A stretch of DNA of 64,000 nt from Roseateles_E cavernae (GCF_040187885.1 NZ_JBDPLH010000013.1:1-64000), one strand, 5' to 3'. Positions 32,961 to 41,874 are shown, counted from the stretch's first letter. Made by a program: numbers and translations. The notes: generated by a model from the sequence alone, not told the origin.

Positions 32961-33974
32961 ATGACCCGTCGCATCAGCCTGACCCAGTACCTGATCGAAC
33001 AACAGCGCCAGCACGGCCACATCCCGCAGGAGCTGCGCCTGCTGATCGAAGTGGTGGCGCGCGCCTGCAAGCGCATCGCCATCAGCGTCAACAAGGGTGC
33101 GCTCGGCGATGTGCTGGGCACGGCCGGCTCGGAAAACGTGCAGGGCGAGGTGCAGAAGAAGCTCGACATCATCGCCAACGAGGTGCTGATCGAGGCCAAT
33201 GAATGGGGCGGCCATCTGGCGGCCATGGCCAGCGAGGAAATGGAAGGCATCTACGTCGTGCCCAACCGCTTCCCGCAGGGCGAGTACCTCTTGATGTTCG
33301 ACCCGCTGGACGGCTCGTCCAATATCGACGTCAATGTCTCGATCGGCACGATCTTCTCGGTGCTGACCAAGCCCGAGGGCGGCAAGGGTGTCAGCGAGGA
33401 AGACTTCCTGCAGCCCGGCACGGCCCAGGTCGCCGCCGGCTACTGCGTCTACGGCCCGCAGACCACGCTGGTGCTGACGGTGGGCGACGGCGTCGCGATG
33501 TTCACCTTGGACCGCGAGCAGGGCTCCTGGGTGCTGACCGCCGACGACATCAAGATCCCCGAGGACACCAAGGAGTTCGCGATCAATATGTCGAATATGC
33601 GCCACTGGGATGCCCCGGTGACCCGCTATATCGACGAATGCCTGGCCGGCACCACCGGCCCGCGCGCCAAGGACTTCAATATGCGCTGGATCGCCTCGAT
33701 GGTGGCCGATGTGCATCGCATCCTGACCCGCGGCGGCGTCTTCCTCTACCCCTGGGACAAGCGCGAGCCCGGCAAGGCCGGCAAGCTGCGCCTGATGTAC
33801 GAGGCCAATCCGATGGCCTTTCTGGTCGAGCAGGCCGGCGGCGCGGCCACCAATGCGCGCCAGCGCATCATGGAGCTGCAGCCGGGCAAGCTGCATGAGC
33901 GGGTGGCCGTGGTGTTGGGCTCGAAGAACGAAGTCGAGCGCATCACCGCCTACCATCTTGATTCGACAAAATAG
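32961..33974 (+). CDS. fbp: Fructose-1,6-bisphosphatase class I
   Basis: The 337-residue enzyme hydrolyses fructose 1,6-bisphosphate in gluconeogenesis and, in autotrophs, the Calvin cycle. The metal-binding motif FDPLDGSSNID starts at residue 113, and the C-terminal EANPMAFLVEQAGGAATNA segment is typical of class I. The ATG lies 22 bases after the pepN stop. The -35 element of the tRNA-Thr promoter lies within its last codons. Confidence 0.97.
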   Translation: MTRRISLTQYLIEQQRQHGHIPQELRLLIEVVARACKRIAISVNKGALGDVLGTAGSENVQGEVQKKLDIIANEVLIEANEWGGHLAAMASEEMEGIYVVPNRFPQGEYLLMFDPLDGSSNIDVNVSIGTIFSVLTKPEGGKGVSEEDFLQPGTAQVAAGYCVYGPQTTLVLTVGDGVAMFTLDREQGSWVLTADDIKIPEDTKEFAINMSNMRHWDAPVTRYIDECLAGTTGPRAKDFNMRWIASMVADVHRILTRGGVFLYPWDKREPGKAGKLRLMYEANPMAFLVEQAGGAATNARQRIMELQPGKLHERVAVVLGSKNEVERITAYHLDSTK

Positions 33975-33987
33975 TTCCTGCTAGAAT
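33958..33987 (+). promoter_or_regulatory. Sigma-70-type promoter for tRNA-Thr
   Basis: TTGATT (33958-33963) and TAGAAT (33982-33987) are separated by 18 bases; the tRNA starts 13 bases further on. The -35 box overlaps the end of fbp. Confidence 0.7.
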
Positions 33988-34000
33988 CGCGGGCTTGATA

Positions 34001-34076
34001 GCCGGTGTAGCTCAGTCGGTAGAGCAGCTCATTCGTAATGAGAAGGTCGGGTGTTCGATTCATCTCTCCGGCACCA
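34001..34076 (+). tRNA. tRNA-Thr (anticodon CGT), CCA encoded
   Basis: The sequence folds as a cloverleaf: acceptor GCCGGTG with CTCCGGC (one T-T mismatch), D arm GCTC/GAGC, anticodon stem with loop TTCGTAA giving anticodon CGT, T arm with loop TTCGATT, discriminator A and an encoded CCA at 34074-34076. Two G-U pairs occur in the T stem and a G-A opposition at the top of the anticodon stem. Confidence 0.95.
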
Positions 34077-34088
34077 AAAAAACGTAAG

Positions 34089-34119
34089 AAGCCACTCCCG
34101 AGAGGGGGTGGCTTTTTTG
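34089..34119 (+). terminator. Terminator after tRNA-Thr
   Basis: AGCCACTCCC and GGGGGTGGCT form a stem (one G-T pair) with a GAGA loop, followed by TTTTTT. It ends 17 bases before the VanZ-like start, which therefore must be read by read-through or an unseen promoter. Confidence 0.92.
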
Positions 34120-34136
34120 TTGATGGAGCTCTGATC

Positions 34137-34523
34137 TTGTCTCAAGCCTTGGCCGCCTGGCTGATTGCGCCGCAACACCGCCGGGCCTGGCAGCTCCTGC
34201 TGGCCGTGCTGCTGCTGGTGATCAGCTATCTGGCCTTGTCCTCCGCCCCGCCACCGACGCTGGACAGCGGCTGGGACAAGCTTAACCACCTGCTGGCCTT
34301 CGGTGCGCTGGGCTTTTGCGCCTTTGTGGGCGCCAGCACCATGCGCTCACGCTGGCTGTGGGGCCCGCTGGGGCTGCTGGGCTATGGCGTGCTGATCGAG
34401 CTGCTGCAATCGCAGCTGCCGCCGCGCTCGGCCGATTGGCGCGATGTGCTGGCCGATGCGCTGGGCATCGCCGCAGGCCTGGTCCTGGCCGCGCTGGCGC
34501 AAGCCCTGGCACGGCGCCGCTGA
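34137..34523 (+). CDS. VanZ-like small membrane protein
   Basis: The 128-residue product has about four hydrophobic segments and the VanZ-family pattern: a first span, LDSGWDKLNHLLAFGALG (about residues 45-62) and a late DVLADALGIAAGLVLA segment (about 100-115). TTG at 34137 is the likely start because GGAG lies 8 bases upstream and no ATG is suitable; the frame upstream runs through the tRNA and terminator. VanZ-like proteins are widespread; despite the name there is no sign of glycopeptide resistance here. Confidence 0.8.
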   Translation: MSQALAAWLIAPQHRRAWQLLLAVLLLVISYLALSSAPPPTLDSGWDKLNHLLAFGALGFCAFVGASTMRSRWLWGPLGLLGYGVLIELLQSQLPPRSADWRDVLADALGIAAGLVLAALAQALARRR

Positions 34524-34536
34524 GCCGGGCCGACGC

Positions 34537-35442
34537 CTACTCGATGCGCGGCCCGCCGCGGGCGCGCTGCGCCAGAAAGCGCCGCAGCCCGGGCGCCTCA
34601 CGGGCGAACTGCTCCTCGCTGAGCCAGCGCCGGTACAGCGGCAAGACCTGCTCAGGCCGCGCCGCCACCGCACGCAGCGCGCGGTCGATGTCCTTGATCA
34701 CCCCCCTGCCCCAGTCGCTGCGATTGCAGGAGAAATAGCCGACCGGCGACTCGCCCAGCTCCTCGATCGGCAGGCTCACCAGCTCGGCCGGCTGGCCCAG
34801 CTGGTGATAGCCGACCACCATCGGGTATTCCAGCGTGAAGTCCATGCGGCCGGCGCTGAGCATGGTCAGCAGATTGCCGGCGCGTGGCGCCACCATGGTC
34901 TGCACATTGCCATCGGGGGCCGGCCTCAGCCAGGGCGCCAGATCGGCGCCGTAGTGGCGCTGGCTCATCACCAGCCCGTGCAGCTCGGCGCGCGCCGAGA
35001 GTTCGCGCAGCGAGACGCTGCTGCGCCCTCGCGCGATCTCCTGCAGCCGCTCGCGTCGCAGCACCAGCTGCAGCTGGCCGGCCAGCAGGGCCGGCGTGAA
35101 CAGGCGCTGCGCCAGCCGCTCGGGCGTGCGCATCGAGGTCGGCGAGCACAGCTGCAGGCCGGCCTTGCGCTCGACCTCGGCGCGCGGGCCGTTGAGCACG
35201 ACGAAGCGATGCCGGTACTGCGGCAGCTGGCCCAGCACCAGACGCAGAAAACCGTCCATCAAGCCCTCGCCAAGCTGTTCGGCCGACGCCGGCGCCTGGC
35301 CGCCGGGCAGCAGATGAAACGGCGGCCAGTCGGACAGATTCCAGGTGATGGTGGGCTCGGCCGGCCCCACCGCCAGCACCGGCTCCGACAGCACGGCCAG
35401 GCACAGCAGGCCCAGGCGCAGCAGCCTCCTCGTTCTCCACAT
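34537..35442 (-). CDS. Periplasmic solute-binding-like protein (TIGR02285-type)
   Basis: The 301-residue product has a signal peptide (RLLRLGLLCLAVLSEPVLA, about residues 6-24) and a type II periplasmic-binding fold start (ITWNLSDWPPF). It resembles the family of extracellular solute-binding-like proteins that lack adjacent ABC genes. The ligand is unknown and no permease is nearby. It ends 13 bases from the convergent VanZ-like gene. It may be a sensor domain acting with the regulator upstream, but nothing shows that. Confidence 0.7.
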   Translation of the reverse strand: MWRTRRLLRLGLLCLAVLSEPVLAVGPAEPTITWNLSDWPPFHLLPGGQAPASAEQLGEGLMDGFLRLVLGQLPQYRHRFVVLNGPRAEVERKAGLQLCSPTSMRTPERLAQRLFTPALLAGQLQLVLRRERLQEIARGRSSVSLRELSARAELHGLVMSQRHYGADLAPWLRPAPDGNVQTMVAPRAGNLLTMLSAGRMDFTLEYPMVVGYHQLGQPAELVSLPIEELGESPVGYFSCNRSDWGRGVIKDIDRALRAVAARPEQVLPLYRRWLSEEQFAREAPGLRRFLAQRARGGPRIE

Positions 35443-35533
35443 CGCACACTCCCTCGCAATGGCGGTCAGCGAGGCGTCGATGCGCCTCTGCTGGCGTGCA
35501 GTCTAGGCGAGCGAGACGCCGCCGATCGCCGCA

Positions 35534-36328
35534 TCAACGGGCTTCGACACCGCCATCCCAGGGTTTGAGCGCCAGCGCCACCGCATGGGCGCGGTTGCTG
35601 GCGCCGAGCTTGCGCAGGATGCGCTGCACATGGTTCTTGACGGTCAGCGCGCTGATGGCCAGGTTGCAGCCGATGTCATGGTTGCTCAGGCCCTGGCGCA
35701 AGCCTTCCAGCACCTCCTGCTCGCGCTGGGTCAGGCTCACACCCGCCTGCGGCCCCGCGGCCGGCTCCGGCATCTCGCACTGGACGCGCAGCCAGCTGCT
35801 GTGCAGATGCGGCATCAGCAGCTGCAGCAGCACCTGCTGATGTTCGCTATAGCCGCCGTCCTGGCGCGCCAGCACGAAGAAGCTTTCGATCTCGCTGGGG
35901 CGCTGCGGCCGCGACACGCCGTGCACCAGCAACTCCTCATAGCCAGCCTGGCGCAGCAGGCCGCAGACCGGCTCGCCGCTGTCCGGCGGCAATTGCACAC
36001 GCAGCGGCCGGCAGCCGCCGCGCAGCCACAGCGCCTGCAACTGGGCCGGCAAGGCGGCGCCACGCTCGCTCAGCAAGGTGGCCAGCGCGGCCGGCAGCGG
36101 CTTGCTGTTGAAGAGCTCGAAGCCGAGCTCGCGGTGGCTGCGCTGGTAGGCGCCGCACAGCAGCAGCTGATGCGGCAGCAACTGCTGCAGGCTGCCCTGG
36201 GTCCAGACAAAGAATTGCGCGCCATGGCGCAGGCTCAGTGCGGCCTCGGTCGTGCGCACCAGGGCCAACACCTGTGCCTGGTTCAGCAGAGTGGATCCGT
36301 AGAAATCGTCCGAGGGCTGGGCTGACAT
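35534..36328 (-). CDS. LuxR-family regulator, EpsA-like (XrtB/PEP-CTERM type)
   Basis: The 264-residue protein has a C-terminal LuxR-type helix-turn-helix (about residues 198-255: SLTQREQEVLEGLRQGLSN, then ISALTVKNHVQRILRKLGA). The N-terminal two thirds lacks a receiver or PAS signature but matches the EpsA regulators found near exopolysaccharide and PEP-CTERM/exosortase loci. No such genes lie in this window, so its target is elsewhere. A 91-base gap separates it from the binding-like protein. Confidence 0.75.
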   Translation of the reverse strand: MSAQPSDDFYGSTLLNQAQVLALVRTTEAALSLRHGAQFFVWTQGSLQQLLPHQLLLCGAYQRSHRELGFELFNSKPLPAALATLLSERGAALPAQLQALWLRGGCRPLRVQLPPDSGEPVCGLLRQAGYEELLVHGVSRPQRPSEIESFFVLARQDGGYSEHQQVLLQLLMPHLHSSWLRVQCEMPEPAAGPQAGVSLTQREQEVLEGLRQGLSNHDIGCNLAISALTVKNHVQRILRKLGASNRAHAVALALKPWDGGVEAR

Positions 36329-36400
36329 GGGTGGCCGGGCATGCTGCTAATTGCTCAGCTTAGGCGGCGCAGATGACGGCTTGTTGAAAAACAGCGGCCG

Positions 36401-37720
36401 CTACAGCAGTTTCACCAGCGCCAGCGTGATCGCCGGGAAGCACAGCAGCAAGGCCAGGCGCAGCCCATCCCAGGCCAGAAAGGGCATCACGCCCTTGTAG
36501 GTCTCGCTCATCGGCACCTCGCGGGCCAGGCTGTTAACCACATAGACGTTCAGGCCCACCGGCGGCGCCAGCAGGCCTATGCCCACGGTCGTCAGCACCA
36601 GGATGCCGAACCAGATCGCCTTGTGCTCGGCGCTCAGCCCCCACAGATCCAGTCCCATGATGGTCGGGAAGATCACCGGAATCGTCAGCAGCAGCATCGA
36701 CAACTCGTCCATCACGCAGCCCAGCACGATGTAGAAGGCCAGCACGCCGGCCACGATCAGCAGCGGGGCCACGTCTTGCTGGCCGACCCAGGCGGCCAGA
36801 TGGGCCGGCATCTGGGTCAGCGCCAGCGCCGCGTTCATCATGTCGGCGCCCAGGAAGATCATGAACACCATGGCCGTGGTCTCGGCCGTGCCGAGAAAGC
36901 TGCGCTTGATGCCGGCCCAGCCCAGCTCGCGCTTGAACAGACCCAGCAGCAGGGTCGCGGCCGCGCCGACCGCCGCGCCCTCGGTCGGCGAGAACACCCC
37001 GCCATAGATGCCGCCGAACACCAGGCCGAAGATCACGACGATGGGCCAGACGCCCCACAGCGCCTGCCAGCGCTGGCTCCAGGGCAGCGGCTCGCTGGGC
37101 GTGGCCAGCTCGGGCCGGGCCCGGCAGTACAGCCAGATCACGACGATATAGCCGAAGGCCGCCAGCAGCCCCGGCAGCATCGCCGCAGCAAACAGTTTGG
37201 CGATGTTCTGCTCGGTCAGGATGGCATAGACCACCAGGGGCACAGAGGGCGGGATCAGGATGCCCAGGGTGCCGCCGGTGGCCAGCGTCGCGGTGGAAAG
37301 CCGTCCGGCATAGCCATGGGCCTTCATCTGGCCATAGGCCACCTGGGTGATGGTGGCCGAGGTGGCCACGGCCGAGCCGCAGACCGCGCCGAAGGCCGCC
37401 GCCGACAGGATGGCCGCCATGCCAAGGCCGCCGCGCACATGGCCGACAAAAGCCGCCGCCGCCTTGAACAGCGCCCGGCTCAAGCCCCCCTGGGTCGCGA
37501 ACTGGCCCATCAGCAGGAAGAGCGGAATCACCGACAGGTCATAGACCGAGAGCCGCGCCACCGCGCTGCCCTTGAGCGTGTTCAGCAAGGCCATATCGCT
37601 GGTCATCAGCGCATAGCCGACGGCGCCGGGGATGAACATGGCCGCCGCGATCGGCACGCGCAGCGCCATCAGCAGCAGCATCGCGGCGAAGATGCTGGCG
37701 CCCAGACCGGCGCCGCTCAT
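36401..37720 (-). CDS. TRAP transporter large permease DctM
   Basis: The 439-residue protein is the large TRAP subunit with about 12 membrane helices. The segment ILIPPSVPLVVYAILTEQNIAKLF (shortened: ILIPPSVPLVVY, about residue 160) and the C-terminal LTTVGIGLLAPPVGLNVYVV region are typical of DctM. It catalyses Na+-driven uptake of a ligand delivered by the DctP protein. It overlaps dctQ by four bases (ATGA). Confidence 0.95.
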   Translation of the reverse strand: MSGAGLGASIFAAMLLLMALRVPIAAAMFIPGAVGYALMTSDMALLNTLKGSAVARLSVYDLSVIPLFLLMGQFATQGGLSRALFKAAAAFVGHVRGGLGMAAILSAAAFGAVCGSAVATSATITQVAYGQMKAHGYAGRLSTATLATGGTLGILIPPSVPLVVYAILTEQNIAKLFAAAMLPGLLAAFGYIVVIWLYCRARPELATPSEPLPWSQRWQALWGVWPIVVIFGLVFGGIYGGVFSPTEGAAVGAAATLLLGLFKRELGWAGIKRSFLGTAETTAMVFMIFLGADMMNAALALTQMPAHLAAWVGQQDVAPLLIVAGVLAFYIVLGCVMDELSMLLLTIPVIFPTIMGLDLWGLSAEHKAIWFGILVLTTVGIGLLAPPVGLNVYVVNSLAREVPMSETYKGVMPFLAWDGLRLALLLCFPAITLALVKLL

Positions 37721-38208
37721 GAATTTCTACCCTTCGGTCCCAGCAAGTCCTGGCCCATCTGAACCAGCGCGATCAGTGCCGTCAGCGCAAGACCTGGCCC
37801 CAGCACCGCATAGCTGATCCACATCGGCAGGTCCAGAATCATCGTGGTCTCGCCGGCCTCGCGCACGGCCAGCGCGCCGACGCCGGTGCGCCAGGCCAGC
37901 AGGCCCACCATCAGGGCCAGCAGCAGCGCGCCGATGCCATCCAGCAGGCCGCGCGAGCGCGAGCCCAGCTTCTGCGTGAAGAAGTCGACGATGATGTTGG
38001 CGCGCTGCAGCTGGCACCAGGGCAGGCACAGCGCGATGCACAGCGCGATGCCGAACTGGCTCAGCTCGACATCGCCGGGAATCGGCCGTGACAGCCAGGA
38101 CCGGCCGACGATGCTGGCCACCGTCAGCATCGCCACCAGGCAGGCGCTCAGGCAACCGGCCAGCGCGCTCCACAGGGCCAGCCGCCGCAACACCCCCATC
38201 CCGCTCAC
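37717..38208 (-). CDS. TRAP transporter small permease DctQ
   Basis: The 163-residue product has four membrane spans and the DctQ pattern (SQFGIALCIALCLPWCQLQRANIIVDFFTQKL, shortened: WCQLQRANIIVDFF near residue 65). It holds the large and binding subunits together. The start is GTG 38208, overlapping the dctP stop as GTGA; an ATG four codons later (GVLRRL) is an alternative. Confidence 0.92.
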   Translation of the reverse strand: MSGMGVLRRLALWSALAGCLSACLVAMLTVASIVGRSWLSRPIPGDVELSQFGIALCIALCLPWCQLQRANIIVDFFTQKLGSRSRGLLDGIGALLLALMVGLLAWRTGVGALAVREAGETTMILDLPMWISYAVLGPGLALTALIALVQMGQDLLGPKGRNS

Positions 38209-39251
38209 TTCTTGTACTTGGCCAGCAGGTCCTGCGCGTCCTTCAGCATCTGCTTGCCGGGCAGGCCGCGCTTGTCCATATCGGCCACCCAGTCGTCATA
38301 CAGCGGATGGCTGGCCTTGATCCACAGGTCCACCTCGGCGGCCGGCACGGTGTAGAAGCTGTTGCCACGCTCCACCGCCGGCTTGCGGCCCACCGCCTGG
38401 CTCTCGTCCCAGGTCTTGCCGGCCTGCTGCGACAGTGCCGCGCCGCTGTTGCGGTCGATCACCGCCTTCAGATCGGCCGGCAGGCTGTCGTACCTGGCCT
38501 GGTTCATCGCCAGGATGAACAGCGCCGAATACAGCGCCGGGCGCGAGCTGTCGGTCTCGGTGTGGTACTTGACCATCTCATGCAGCTTGACCGAGGGGAT
38601 CACTTCCCAGGGCAGCGCGAAGCCGTCGATCGTGCCTTTGCTGACCGCATCGGCCACCGCCGGCAGCGGCATGCCCACCGGCGTGGCGCCGAGGGAGGCC
38701 AGCAGCTTGTTGGTCTGGCGGGTCGGAGCGCGCAGCTTCATGCCCTTCAGATCGGCCAGGGTCTTGATGGGCTTGTCGCGGCTGTGCAGATAGCCCTCAT
38801 CATGGATGCTGAACATCAAGGGCCGGATGCCGGGGAACTCCTTCGTGCCGTACTTGCCGTAGAAGTCCCAGGCGGCGCGCGCGCCGGCCTCGGCCGAGTT
38901 GTTCATGAAGGGCAGCTCGAACACCTCCATGATGGGGAAACGACCGGCCGTGTAGCCCGGCAAGGTGAAGGCGATGTCGACGACGCCGTCCTTGGCCTGG
39001 TCGATCAGCTGGGCCGGCGTGCCGCCCAGCTGCATGGCCGGGTAGATCTGGCATTTCATCTTGTTACCCGAGTCCGCCGCGATCTTGTCGCACCAGGGCT
39101 GCAGAATCTTGCTGGGCGGCATCGCACCGGGAGGCCAGAAGTGGTGAACCTTGAGGGTCACCTCTTGCGCCAGCGCCAGGGAGGCACCCAGGGTGCCGGC
39201 CAAGGCCAGCAGGGCGCGCAGCGCGGTTTGGGGCAGCTTTTTTCCACTCAC
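38205..39251 (-). CDS. TRAP transporter periplasmic substrate-binding protein DctP
   Basis: The 348-residue product has a signal peptide (about residues 1-28, ending SLALAQ) and a TRAP binding-protein fold starting VTLKVHHFWPPGAMPPSKIL. The conserved arginine that salt-bridges ligand carboxylates is expected near RAPTRQTNKLL (about residue 175). The start is GTG with GGAG 6 bases upstream. The complete operon dctP-dctQ-dctM suggests uptake of an organic acid; the ligand is unknown. Confidence 0.93.
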   Translation of the reverse strand: MSGKKLPQTALRALLALAGTLGASLALAQEVTLKVHHFWPPGAMPPSKILQPWCDKIAADSGNKMKCQIYPAMQLGGTPAQLIDQAKDGVVDIAFTLPGYTAGRFPIMEVFELPFMNNSAEAGARAAWDFYGKYGTKEFPGIRPLMFSIHDEGYLHSRDKPIKTLADLKGMKLRAPTRQTNKLLASLGATPVGMPLPAVADAVSKGTIDGFALPWEVIPSVKLHEMVKYHTETDSSRPALYSALFILAMNQARYDSLPADLKAVIDRNSGAALSQQAGKTWDESQAVGRKPAVERGNSFYTVPAAEVDLWIKASHPLYDDWVADMDKRGLPGKQMLKDAQDLLAKYKK

Positions 39252-39406
39252 GCTTGTCTCCGCAAATGTTCGTTATGAGCGCCTATCGTATGCCCAGCGA
39301 ACCGCGTCGCCATCGAGATTAGCCCTGTGGGCCGACCGGCATGGCTGCTGACAGATTCGGATGGCGTGATGCGCTACGCTGCGCAGACCGCGACAGGGAG
39401 TCACCG

Positions 39407-40627
39407 ATGCCCGCAGCAAGTTCGCCCGCCAGCCCCACAGCCCGTCAGCAGGCCGATGCTCGCTATGCGGCGATACGCGCCCACACACGGGCCCTGGCCG
39501 CGCCGCTGAGCGCCGAGGACCAGGCGCTGCAGTCGATGCCCGATGCCAGCCCGGCCAAATGGCACCAGGCCCACACCACATGGTTTTTCGAGGCTCTGCT
39601 GCTCAGGCCGCTGGCGCCCGGCTACCGGCTCTTCAACGAGCACTTCCTCTACCTCTTCAACTCCTATTACGAGGCCCTCGGTCCGCGCCATCCGCGCGCG
39701 CAACGCGGCCTGCTGAGCCGGCCCGGGCTGGACGAGGTGCGGGCCTACCGCGCCCATGTGGACGCGGCCGTGCTGGACTGGATCGCCCACTGCGACGCCG
39801 ACAGCTGGGCGCGCGGCGAGGCCATTCTGGAGCTGGGCCTGCAGCATGAGCAGCAGCATCAGGAGCTGTTGCTGACCGACATTCAGCATGCCTTCTCCTG
39901 CAACCCGCTCTGGCCCGCCTACGGCCAAACACCGGAGCTGCCGCCCGCGCCGGCGCTGCAGTGGCTGAGCCATCCGGGCGGCGTGGTCGAGATCGGCCAC
40001 TCGGGCACCGGCTTCTCCTTTGACAACGAAGGCCCGCGCCACCAAGCCCTGCTGCAAGCCTTCGAGATCGCCAACCGGCTGGTGACTTGCGGCGAGTTTA
40101 CCGACTTCATCGCCGACGGCGGCTACCGCCGGCCCGAGCTCTGGCTGTCGGACGGCTGGGCCCTGGCCCGCGCCCAGGACTGGCAGGCGCCGGCCTACTG
40201 GCTGGCCGATGGCCGCGTCTTCGGTCTCGGCGGCGCCCGGGCCATGGACCCGGCGGCGCCGGTACTGCAGCTGAGTTTTTACGAGGCCGCCGCCTATGCC
40301 GACTGGGCGGGCGCACGGCTGCCCAGCGAGTTCGAGTGGGAGGCGGCCGCCACCGCCCTGCCCGGCCTGGCCCAGCTGTATGACTGCGCCTGGCAGTGGA
40401 CCCGTTCGGCCTACCACCCCTACCCCGGCTTCAGGCCGCTGGCCGGACCGGCCGCCGAGTACAACGGCAAGTTCATGGTGGGCCAGCTGGTGCTGCGCGG
40501 GGCCAGCCTGGCGACGCCGCCGGGCCATGCCCGAGCCAGCTACCGCAATTTCTTTCCGCCGGCCGCGCGCTGGCAGTTCAGCGGCCTGCGCCTGGCGCGC
40601 GAGCCCCAACAAGGAGCCCCGCGATGA
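39407..40627 (+). CDS. egtB: Ergothioneine biosynthesis sulfoxide synthase EgtB
   Basis: The 406-residue iron enzyme joins cysteine (or gamma-glutamylcysteine) to hercynine with O2. Its N-terminal DinB-like domain carries the iron ligands: a His in KWHQAHTTWFFE (about residue 52) and the HxxxHxE motif at His147, His151 and Glu153. A C-terminal FGE-sulfatase domain follows (SFYEAAAYADWAGARLPSEFEWE, shortened). ATG 39407 has GGGAG six bases upstream and was preferred to an upstream ATG. It overlaps egtD by four bases. Confidence 0.94.
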   Translation: MPAASSPASPTARQQADARYAAIRAHTRALAAPLSAEDQALQSMPDASPAKWHQAHTTWFFEALLLRPLAPGYRLFNEHFLYLFNSYYEALGPRHPRAQRGLLSRPGLDEVRAYRAHVDAAVLDWIAHCDADSWARGEAILELGLQHEQQHQELLLTDIQHAFSCNPLWPAYGQTPELPPAPALQWLSHPGGVVEIGHSGTGFSFDNEGPRHQALLQAFEIANRLVTCGEFTDFIADGGYRRPELWLSDGWALARAQDWQAPAYWLADGRVFGLGGARAMDPAAPVLQLSFYEAAAYADWAGARLPSEFEWEAAATALPGLAQLYDCAWQWTRSAYHPYPGFRPLAGPAAEYNGKFMVGQLVLRGASLATPPGHARASYRNFFPPAARWQFSGLRLAREPQQGAPR

Positions 40628-41574
40628 AGCCCCTGCTGCAACTGGTCGCCGACGACGAAGGTTTTGCCCCCGATCTGCACCGCGCGCTGCGCCAGCGCCC
40701 GCGCACGATCTCGCCCAAATACTTCTACGACGAAGCCGGCTCGGCCCTGTTCGAGCGCATCTGCGAGCTGCCGGAGTACTACCCGACCCGCACCGAGCTG
40801 GCCCTGCTGCAGCGCCACGCCCCCGAGATGGCGGCGCTGATCGGGCCCGGCGCCCAGCTGGTCGAGTACGGCGCCGGGGCACTGCGCAAGGTCAGGCTGC
40901 TGCTGGCGCATCTGAACGCGCCGCACAGCTTTGTGCCGGTGGACATCTCGGGCCCGCATCTGCTGGGGGCCTGCCGCGCGCTGCAGGCCGAGTTCCCGGC
41001 GCTGGCGCTGCAGCCGGTGATCGCCGATTTCACCCGTCCGCATGACCTGCCGGCGCGTCCGGCGCAGGGGCGGCGCATCGGCTTCTTCCCGGGATCGAGC
41101 ATCGGCAATTTCGCACCCGAGCAGGCGCTGGACTTTCTGCGCATGGCGGCCCAGCAGCTGCGCGGCGGGGCGCTGCTGATCGGGGTGGACCTGATCAAGG
41201 AGCCGGCCCTGCTGCACGCGGCCTACAACGACGCCGACGGCGTGACCGCCGCCTTCAACCTCAATATCCTGGCGCGCGCGCGTCAGGAACTGGGCGCACA
41301 GATCGATTCGGAAGGATTTGCGCACAGCGCCTTCTACAACGCGCCGCTGCAGCGCATCGAGATGCATCTGCAAAGCCGCCGCCGCCAGCAGCTGCGGCTG
41401 GAGCACCGCGTCTACGAGTTCGAGGCCGGCGAGACCCTGCACACCGAGAATTCCTACAAATTCAGCATCGAGGGCTTCCAGGCCCTGGCCAGCAGGGCCG
41501 GGTTCAAAGCCGCTACAGTCTGGACCGACGAGCGCGACTGGTTCAGTCTGCACTGGCTGCAAGCACCCGACTGA
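40624..41574 (+). CDS. egtD: L-histidine N-alpha-methyltransferase EgtD
   Basis: The 316-residue SAM enzyme trimethylates histidine to hercynine, the first step of ergothioneine synthesis. Features include ISPKYFYDEAGSALFE (about residue 30), the SAM-binding stretch EYGAGALRKVRLLL (about residue 82) and GFFPGSSIGNF (about residue 152). Start overlaps the egtB stop (ATGA), implying coupled translation. The pair egtBD is the minimal ergothioneine set in many proteobacteria; egtE/egtC equivalents are absent here. Confidence 0.94.
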   Translation: MKPLLQLVADDEGFAPDLHRALRQRPRTISPKYFYDEAGSALFERICELPEYYPTRTELALLQRHAPEMAALIGPGAQLVEYGAGALRKVRLLLAHLNAPHSFVPVDISGPHLLGACRALQAEFPALALQPVIADFTRPHDLPARPAQGRRIGFFPGSSIGNFAPEQALDFLRMAAQQLRGGALLIGVDLIKEPALLHAAYNDADGVTAAFNLNILARARQELGAQIDSEGFAHSAFYNAPLQRIEMHLQSRRRQQLRLEHRVYEFEAGETLHTENSYKFSIEGFQALASRAGFKAATVWTDERDWFSLHWLQAPD

Positions 41575-41592
41575 GCAAAGGATGGACGGACG

Positions 41593-41874
41593 ATGAAAGC
41601 AATCTGGAACGACACCGTGATCGCCGAGAGCGATGACACCGTGGTGGTGGAAGGCAACCACTACTTCCCCGACAGCGCCCTCAAGCGCGAGTACACCAGC
41701 TTCAGCAACCACCGGACCATGTGCTCCTGGAAGGGCCAGGCCAGCTATCTGTCGCTGATGGTCAATGGCGAGCTGAACCCCGATGCGGTCTGGTACTACC
41801 CCGACCCCAAGCCGGGCGCCGAGATGGTCGCCGGCCGGGTCGCGTTCTGGAAGGGCGTGCAGGTTACCGAGTAA
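41593..41874 (+). CDS. DUF427 family protein
   Basis: The 93-residue soluble protein matches the DUF427 fold by its AIWNDTVIAESDDTVVVEGN start, the YFP and CSWKG motifs and the C-terminal YYPDPKPGA. Function is unknown. It follows egtD by 18 bases and is probably co-transcribed. Its 3' end overlaps the convergent fahA gene by 11 bases. Confidence 0.9.
   Translation: MKAIWNDTVIAESDDTVVVEGNHYFPDSALKREYTSFSNHRTMCSWKGQASYLSLMVNGELNPDAVWYYPDPKPGAEMVAGRVAFWKGVQVTE

Noticed and set aside
29150..33250. Open reading frame of over 1300 codons antisense to prfB, pepN and fbp
   Set aside because: High-GC third-position bias opens long antisense frames; the plus-strand genes are clear family members and the antisense protein has no recognisable domain.
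34001..34076. tRNA-Thr as an integration site for a mobile element
   Set aside because: No integrase or repeat of the tRNA 3' end was found nearby and ordinary chromosomal genes follow.
34137..34523. Glycopeptide resistance by VanZ
   Set aside because: VanZ-like membrane proteins are widespread and no van cluster or ligase is nearby.
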